Source: Tyto alba
Lineage: Eukaryota; Chordata; Aves; Strigiformes; Tytonidae
DNA: 64,000 nucleotides
Assembly: GCF_018691265.1 (NCBI RefSeq)
Contig: NW_024881322.1
Coordinates: 6,634,001-6,698,000 of the forward strand
Direction: 5' to 3'
In this document: positions 25,901-34,900 of the stretch, one piece after another
Position numbering within the stretch: the first letter of the stretch is position 1
Layout: every line of letters begins with the position of its first letter
Made by a program: the position numbers and the translations under genes
Notes under the pieces: model-generated
The model's input: the letters and a program-made list of their open reading frames with translations, nothing else
The model's database searches: none
Told to the model about the DNA's origin: nothing

Positions 25901-28900
25901 TACCCCCACTAGGTTTTCAAACTGGCCATTTTGGAACATGAGCTGTTTTAACAGCTTTTGACAGTTGCTCAAAAAAGAGGTAAAAACATATGCAAAGCTA
26001 TTAATTGAGTATCCAATTTTAACAATTCGAGAATGCTTGAACTCCCCACATGTTGATTTTATGTCTCCCTTAGGCAGACATTAATCTCATCCTACTTCTC
26101 TGTAAAACACAGGCCAGAGCAAAGCTGAGTTCTAAATATCCTTTAACAGAAAACTCACACAAAGTTTAGATTTAAATACATTGAAATATTGCTTGTGCTC
26201 TTAAGTTTTGGAAGATCTACTCTTGAGATATACTTGAAGGAAAATCACTTTTGCTTACCATGTGTTTCTTTATGGCGTTTAAACTCTCGTGCTGTATCCT
26301 TGTTACACTATAAAAGCAGATGTTTCACAAGCTTAAAGAAAAGCTTTAACGTTGTGAATCCTGTCAGGAGTCTAGATACCTGCAGGCTATGATTGAAATA
26401 CATTCAGTGAGGCACACATTTTAAGAACGTTCATCTCCTTGTGAAGTGTTTAATGGGAAGCAGATATTTGGTTTTTAAAGTCAAACAGCATCTGCCATTA
26501 AGAACTCTGCCTCAAAATTCTAGAAGAGCTAAAAATCACATTTCTGCATCACGGGAGTTTTAGACTGGACATTAGGAAGCATTTCTTCCTTGAGAGGATG
26601 GTCAAACACCAGAGCAAGCTTCCTAGAGAGGTGGTTGATGCCCCAAGTGTGTCAGTGTTTGAGGCATTTGGACATTGCCCTTAATAACATGCTTTTGGTC
26701 AGGCAGTTGGACTAGATGATCATTGTAGGTCCCTTCCAACTGAAATAGTCTATCCTATTTTATCCTATTCTATCTTCTATGAACTTTCTACCTCATTGAA
26801 ATTTTCTTCCCCTATCCATTACCTGTTGAGAAGGTAGGGTATTACACTCAAAATCTTGATTTCATAAAACTTCCTATCACAGAGTACTTTACCGGGAAAG
26901 CAAAAACCAAAAGAACTGTTTTGTAGTAATTGGTCTATAACAAATGCCAATATGGTTTCTCATGTTCTGATATAAGAACACCTTTTCCTAATTTAATTTA
27001 ATCTTTTCTGGAAATCCATCAGTAACTACAAAGGATAATAAAACATTTAAGAAATAATGAACACTAAAGTGAGGCTACAATTCTTGAAATGGAGAACATG
27101 CATCAGTGAAGATGATGAAGAAAATGTAGTGTCTGACCTTTATCTTTTTTTGTTCACTACTCATAGAATAGAATAAGAATTAGGTACTTGTAAAAGCAAA
27201 TAATAAAGCAAAGTAACATTGATTTCCTCTTCTATCCTATAAAATTATTGATCTGTTTTTAACCTAATTGGGACTTGTGAAAATAAATGGAAAAAACAGT
27301 AGGCTATTTATGGGGTTCAAGTATTTGTTCTCAGGAAGAGTTGTAGGCCTGCATATTCGGGACTCTGTTGGCTGTGCTAACAAGCTAAAGATCAGAGTGC
27401 TGTAGCTTATTGTATTTGCTTTGTTCTCCTTCTCTTTAATCTCATGTATCTAATTATTTCTTGTAATTTGGAGAAGTAACAGTGCTAAAGATGCCTTAAT
27501 GTATTGATACACAACAGTTGAGCACACACTGCTAAAAAAGTAGTTTTTCAGTAAAAGTCTTATCTAACATAAAAATGAACAGCTAATTAAATGGAAGAGA
27601 TAATAAAATAGGTTTTCCAGTTAAGCCCACTATAATTTCTGTGAAGCAGAGGAACGTTATTTCTGCTATATTCTGCCTAGGATACCAGCCAACATATTGA
27701 TTAATACAATGTTTACATAACACCCAGACATTTTGAATCAGTTATACTTTCCTGTACTGTAGAATCTACTATATGGAATCCAAGGACTGTCTGTTTCATC
27801 AGTTTTGATTCTCAAACACTTTGTTTGTGGGAAAATGTACACACGGATGGGCCCCTAATTCACATGCATAAGTATTTGCAGGTTTGAGGACTGAATTAAA
27901 TTTAGGTCTAGACATGCTACACTTTCTTGTAGGCAAAGCAGCACTAAAGGTATTGCACATAAATTCAGTGACAGTATTTGTATTGGTTTCAACAAGCTTT
28001 GGCTCATTCTCCGTAGTACAGTTTGGATGTCGATTTTGATGCTTGAAGGTACAGCAGGTGAAATTTTATTGCCATCAGAGAAGTTGTCATGAAGCCTAAA
28101 ACTCTGCAAGAATCATCAGAATCAGGACGTTAATTACAAATTACAAATCAGGAACACTGATAAAAAGGCTTACAGTTGTTTAAAAACAAAAAACATGGAT
28201 AAAACTGCATGCTTTTCCTTGGTATTTGATATAATTTATTTAATCAATATTAAAGAAGAGGTAAATTGAAATTTTAAAAAAACTAGGATACAAGTGTTCA
28301 CACACTTACAGCTCGACTTTTGTTTTTTGGGGCTATCATATAATTCATTGCAGACATCTTTGTAAAATGCTGTCCTCATAGGGCTGCTGAAGATTGCTCT
28401 CCCATGTTTGCGGCTGCAACGCGATAGCTCCTGTGGATATGGAGACAGATGATTCCACATGTGTTTGCCAGTAACCAAAAAGGAAGATTGTGTTTTAAAA
28501 CCTGTTTAAAACACTATTGCAAATAATAGCCTGATGTAGCTCACTTAGATTTTAAAGCTGGATATGTGTGTGCTCCTTTGGGGTAAGATTTGAACCATCC
28601 TTCCAGTAGAAATTGTGTTGTAGAAGAATTGAATGTGCAGGTTATTTCATGCTGTAGCAGTGTGCATATGTAGAAAAGGGAGGGAGAAAAAGTAGTTTCC
28701 GATTTCATTACACAGTTCTTGTGTCTGTTCACAGCAGTTAGCCAGATATATTGTTTTAGCATGGCTAAAGCTTCAGCTGTTAGCAAGGTGATTTTACACG
28801 TTACCCCTCTGTGCTAATTTAATGCCATTTTTTTCTCTGTCTGCTCTTGTAACGAAACAGAAGTACTCTGCTGTCTCTCTCTGCAACATATCTACAGAAG

Positions 28901-31900
28901 TCCTGAAAGTCATCAATGCCACTGAAGAACTGATAGCAGAATCCACCGGTCCCTGTGATTTCCCAGCTGACATTCAGGACAGAGGAAGAGGGACCTTCCC
29001 ACTGGGGACAGACCCCATCAGACTTGACGAGCAGCTAACCACACTGGAAGAAAATGTAAGAACATGAATCAGTATGTGAAAGAGTCACATATGTGAATGA
29101 GTGTACCTGTGTGTCTGTGCCAGCTGGAAAGGGAAAGCACGTAGGCAGCATCAGTGGATGTTCAGAATTAATTTGGGGTTATTAAACAAATAGAGAACAA
29201 AAAATCCTATTTCAAAGGGGTGTTCAGCTGTGGTTTTGTTTTGTTTTGTTTTGTTTTTTTTAATGTGTACTTTAAAATATTTGGGGGAGGGGGAGAGTTG
29301 GATGTTTTGAGATTTACAACTAATTTTAGAATCTTTATCTCAAAAGTTAACTTAAGCCCTCCGAACCTCTGTGGCTGTGTGGCTGAGCGATGCCTGGCTG
29401 AAACCACACGTCTCTGTGTCCCAGCACAGCCTCGTTACTGTTAGGGCAGGCAGGGAAAGCATGTCCCCTGTCACACAGAGGAGAAGTGGAGGAGCTCTTC
29501 CTCCACCCACACATCCCCAGCACACTGCACTGAGCACCCAGGGAGCAGGAGCTGCCTGATGCACTGTGGAAAAAGAGCAGGCTGGAGAAGCTGAATTAAA
29601 TAAACATTTTTATGGCCACAACCAAATCACCTGTCCTTTTTCATGAGTACCTGACATCTTCAGGAGAAAGTGCAGTGCTGAATCATAGAGGGAAGTCACT
29701 ACTCATTGGAAATTTTTATGCATCCACTTAATGGAGTCGGTATACTTGTAACTTTCGATTTTTCTCTTCTTCCCACATTTAATTGATTACATTTCAGTGA
29801 TTTTTTCCCCTTCATTAGGAGCTCTTAAAGATCTCATAGGAATCTGAGCTGTCGCATTATAACATCCTGACCAAGTCAAGAAAATAGATCCTGGTTTTCT
29901 TTAGCCCCGGAAAATTTTCAGACAGACTCTCTTCTTGGGGGATAAAATCAGTCTACTCCACAGAAATGCACTTCCACAACAGCCCCCAGGTTGGGGACTG
30001 CGTGGGAGATAACCCATGGCAATAACGACCAGTCCTGGAACTGGGCCCATCCTCCTCCAAAGCCCTCCCACCAATTGGGAAGTTGTGACTTCCCGATCCC
30101 TCTCACCACACCTCTTCTGAGCTGAAATCTCCCATCCCTGCTTCAGTTCAGGGGTTCCCAAACTAGATCCTACACCTCCTAACCTCATCTCCTCCAAAAC
30201 CTCTTCCACCCCAGCAGGATGCCCTCCAACCCATTCCAGAGCACCTTCGCTCTTCCCCAACCGGCTCCCAATCATAACCTGACCTCCAGACTTCTCCTCC
30301 TCGCCTCCGATCGGCCTTCGCCAGCATCCCGCCGTGCCAGCCGAGGTTCTCCTCCTCCTCCTCCTCACTCCCACACGCTGTCCTGGTTGCCGGCATCTCC
30401 TGCCCTCCATCCCGGGGCACCAACAGCCACCCGAACCCGCCCCGCCACGGGGTTTTCCACACAGCAGCCCTGCTCCGGGCTCCTCTCTGGAAAAGGAATT
30501 CAAAACAAAGAAGCAAAATAGGCTTGGGAGTCCTCCCGAGCGGGGCTGGGAGAGCAGGAGAGGAGGATGTGTCCAGGAGATGCTGGACTAGTGGCAGCTC
30601 AGATATGGCCCTCTGCAGAATGGTAAAGGCTCCCCACAGCAGCTGCTGCTCTAGTGCCTGGAGAGGGGGATAACTTGAGCTTGTGGCAAGTGAAGTGCTT
30701 CCTCATGCCACCTGCCGTGATAGCCATTTCATTCTTACACAGCAGATGCACCCCCACAGCAGCTTCTAGCTGAGTTTGGTTAACTTTTTTTCAGTATAGT
30801 AAAAGTAGAGAGAAGTAGATCGAATAGAAGTAGATGGAGATTTTCTCCCGGTGAAATACTAAAGCATCCTAGCTCCAAACACCACAGAATGCATCTGGCA
30901 GATGAGTGAATACAGAATGAAAATCCAAGTCCAGGCTGGACCACATCTTTAGAAAAACTAAGAAATTCCACAGAACAGAGAGAAATTTGGGGAGAGTTGC
31001 TCCCGTGTTATTTTGCTGTGGAGAACTGTGTTGTAAACTATCTGCAGCTCATTTTTTCCCGTTACACATCCTTCCCATTCTTATGGAGCTTTGGCACCTG
31101 TGGTGCCATGGCCCCTAGTCATTCGTTCTGGATGAGCATTTCTCACTGAGCAGACTGGGCACTGAGGCAGAGCATTTCTTGCTGCGGCGTTGCCCTCCGC
31201 AGCAGATCTCTGGTTTAGCTTCTCTCAGTTTCCTGCATAATTCATAAGGTGTCCAGCTCAGCCTTGCTACATCCCCCCACTACATCTTTCTCCGCCCCAC
31301 ACAAGATATGAAGTAGATGGCAAAACTTCATGGTTTTGAGATTTCACCACCACACTCAGTAGTATGGTTAAAGATCCTTTAGAAATCCAGGAATCCATAT
31401 CTTTTCCCAGTGCAGCTGGGGGCATATCTACCTGCAGCATATCCTCTTTGCAGCAAATTTTGGAAGAGGATCTGGGTGTTTATAGAGACTTTGTTAGTTT
31501 TTGCTCTCTCTAGAGTTTCAGGGCCTTGCATGCATCAGTGTTGCGCCACCTGTATCAGCACAAGGTCGGGTGGGTTTTAGTGGAAGCTGTACATACATAA
31601 ATGATGGTAAAATAAGTGTCTGTGACCTGAATGCAAATGTGTGAGTATGCATAAGGGCATAATTTAGTGGAGACCTTCAGGTGCACCATTGCTGTTTGGA
31701 AGCACAGGGATTGTTGATGTAAAGAGAACATTCTTTAGAAAAATCTTTTCATTAGATCTAGCTGGAAAATATTCAATAAAATTAAAATTTGTAGGGGCTG
31801 ATTGAGTTACAGAAACATTGATGACCTTCCCTTCCCACATTTTTCTGTCGGTCCTATTTTCTTTAGATTTTTTTTTCCCCCTCTTGAAAAGTACAATTTA

Positions 31901-34900
31901 CTGTGCAGAGAATTTTGGCACAGCATTTAATTGCATCTTTTCTTTAACTTTCTAAAGATGTGTCTATTCATAATGTTCCTTTTTCTTCTTTCTCTGAGCT
32001 TTTATTCCTGATAGGGAAATTTTCAAAAATCACCTTTTAACATGAAGTGTCTGTGATATGTTGCTCCACAAAGATGTATCATTTAAATATACAGAAAGAA
32101 TAATTAAAATCCACAAAAGCTGGATCATTTCTATTTAAATCAACATGTAAACTTTATGGCCCACCTGTCTCTCCAAGTACTTCAGGAAAGATGTTAAATC
32201 AGATTACTTATTTGTTCTAGGTACATTTTTCAAATATTTAATGCCTGCAGTTAGACTGTGGTCTTACAAGATGCAGTTCATACAAGATGTAGTGAATTTG
32301 TTTCTTAGTGGTGTCACATACGTGAAAAAAAAATATATCTTCATTTATGCCTTGAACAACCAATGCAAAGGAAAAAAAAACTATTACAAGCAATTAAGAA
32401 ACAATGATAAAATAAAAAAATAAAAAAGTAAACATTTACTTAAATATTAATCTAGTCATTCTCCACCACTTTTGATCCATAAAGTCACAGCATGGCCAGA
32501 AATTATTTGAATACGTGTTATGTCAAAGGACTGCACAATCTAGGAATTGTGGGCAGATATAATGACTTGAGTGGAAAACATGTATGAAGTGAAGGTATCT
32601 GCTCAAGGATCTGGTTCAGATCCTGTTTGCTTGCCCCTTGAACCATGAAGTCAGCTACAGAACATGTTTAATTTATGCTAGTTTTGTAGCACCACAGTCT
32701 TTACTGCTGTTAGAGTGAGTGAGGCTGCCAGTGGGGAAAATCAAAACATATATTTAATTTCCACTGTGCTGTTACCAGCTTCATGGAAACAGTCCCTTGG
32801 CTAGCTAGTAAATAGGCAGAAGCTGCGCTATTTTCATATGGGTCTGCACAATTTTAAGCACAGATGTCAAAAACTAATGCTTCAAAATTACCCTTTTCTA
32901 TAAAGAAAGACCTCGATCCATGTACCATATCCACATACCTTAGATTTCTTTGTGAAATAAAAGAAACACGTAAAACACAGCGTATCATGAATTACTGCTC
33001 CAAGGAGCTGAATGGGAAATGAAATCTTTACCTACAGTTATCAGAGGTATTGTAGGTGGGTCAAAATGTTAAAAGCTTGTTTTTACGGAAGATTTCTAAG
33101 TTACATATTCTGTTATGTGGCCCAGATAAGTCTATTGACCCTCCACAGATTCACTGCAAAGGGCCAGGAGGCAGGAAAGTTTTGGCTGCTATAATATTGG
33201 GGTGAGAGCAGGATGGGATGGAAAACTGTGATGCACATGTAAGCATAGTTACTCTTTAAGAAGTTAATAACTATATGCTGCTGAACAGTTATTCTTACAG
33301 ACTGTTGCTTGCCAGAAGGTATTCAGTAAACACAGCTTTATGTAAGGTGTGATCTGTTGACTTACCCTTGTAGACCTGGGGGTTTTGTTAAGCAGTTCAA
33401 TATCAAAAATAAAAAAGCAAACTTCTCAACTTTTTTTTTTTTTTTTTTTTTTCTGGTGAATCTGGAAAAAATCTGGTTTGGAATACCATTGTAGCACCTA
33501 TGAAATTTGGAGTGCAGCCAACTCATGCCTCCCTTCTCTTTGTGGATGTGTGTTTTCAGATTATTCCCCCCATGACTTTCCTCTCCCAGGTCAGTCTCCC
33601 TGTAGTGGGTTAGCAAGGAGGGAAGCTCAGAGCTATCGTGGAAGATGCAGTCTGCCCGAAACTCCCTGCCCACGAAAGAGAAGTCGCTGACCTCTCTCCC
33701 TGCCTTGGCCCTGCAGGTGTACCTGACAGCCAGCACGGTGTACGGGCTGGAGGGGCAGCTGACCACCCTGGAAGATGCCGCGCGCAAGATCAACAGCGTT
33801 ACTGCAGAATCTGAGCTGGCCGATCTGGAGGATCAGGTAGCCACAGCAGCTGCCCAGGTTCATCACGCGGAGCTTCAGGTGAGGACAGCAGCTCCTCCCT
33901 ATCTGCAGCTTTCACACTGCCTTGCCAAGCACTTACCTGTTGTCTGCACACACCTACCTTTAATATTCTTTTGTACCGCAGTAGACTGATGATCCGAGGA
34001 TTTTGACTGCATCACAGGAACTGAGCAAAGCGTAACTGAGATGCGTAACTCAGCCCAGCCAGATGTATTGTATTTGTTTCTTCCCCCAGCTTGTTTTTGG
34101 ACATTGGAGTGCCACAGCCTGCTGCTGCAGAACTAACACTGAACCTGTTCCTTGCTGCCAGGCTGCTCACGTGGTGCGCTCTGCCTCGCACGCGTGGCTG
34201 TGGTCAGGCTGCAGACGTTAGATAAACGCCGTTTATCTGTATCAGATAATTGGAAAGTATTTCCCAAAAGAAGCCAGCGTTGGTAATGTTCTACCAAAAA
34301 AGGCCAACAGCAGCCACTGAGCCAAGCACAGAGCCTAGCACTTGCAAAGCTGCCTTGGGATTTAGCCGCTAAGCAGCGCGCATCCCAGCCAAAAGGCAAT
34401 TGCTCTTGTGGGCTGCAATCTAGCATCTTTCTAGTGGGCTCCGGAAAGTCTGGGGCTCAGAAGAACACCATGATCTGGTGCTAAAAGCTGAACGAAGTCA
34501 TGCTGCCAGATCTGAGAGTCTGACCTCTGTCTGAGGTCAGAAGTGCCTTGCTGCACTAGGTGACGAACTGGCAGCAACGTTTTGTTGGTTTCGGTCATTA
34601 TTTTACAGTAAATATGTTAATGGGGGTGAGAGGCGAAGAGGAGAGAGGCCGGAGCTATGCAAGGAGGATGACAAAGAGGCCAACCAAAGGTCTTCTGCAG
34701 AGTGAACAGCTTCAGGTGTCATTGTGAATTGGGAGTCGGGTTCTATGTCTGACTTCTCTGACACTTCTTTCCCTTTTGGCAACATTTTTTTCCACTAGTC
34801 TCAACACCAGCCTACTTTGCCCCCAGATGTTTGCTTTCATGGACTTCTGTTTTTCCTAGCAATTTGTTTTCCATTGAGTGTTTTTATATAATGTGTACCT

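Larger units (their letters stand above)
16117..28860 (+). other. MYRIP intron (12.7 kb, repeat-bearing)
   Basis: This is the largest intron in the window, from AAG|gtaagt to aacgaaacag. It contains a long CR1 copy (about 16945-18430), a C12/(CA)n tract (19063-19087), a GC-rich stretch at about 20090-20350, a solo LTR (20800-21888) and a CR1 3' end (about 26553-26783). I saw no conserved MYRIP exon inside. An exon-like segment after 22999 was rejected. Confidence 0.8.
29056..33716 (+). other. MYRIP intron
   Basis: The intron runs from gtaaga to ccctgcag. It holds a (TTTTG)n tract (29233-29261), a GC/CpG-rich patch (about 30180-30560), and a run of about 22 T (33431-33452). I see no coding exon. 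Confidence 0.78.

Noticed and set aside
29901..30503. 200-codon open frame on the minus strand in a MYRIP intron
   Set aside because: Low-complexity Gly/Arg/Glu-rich translation from GC-rich DNA, with no family signal and competing frames on the other strand.
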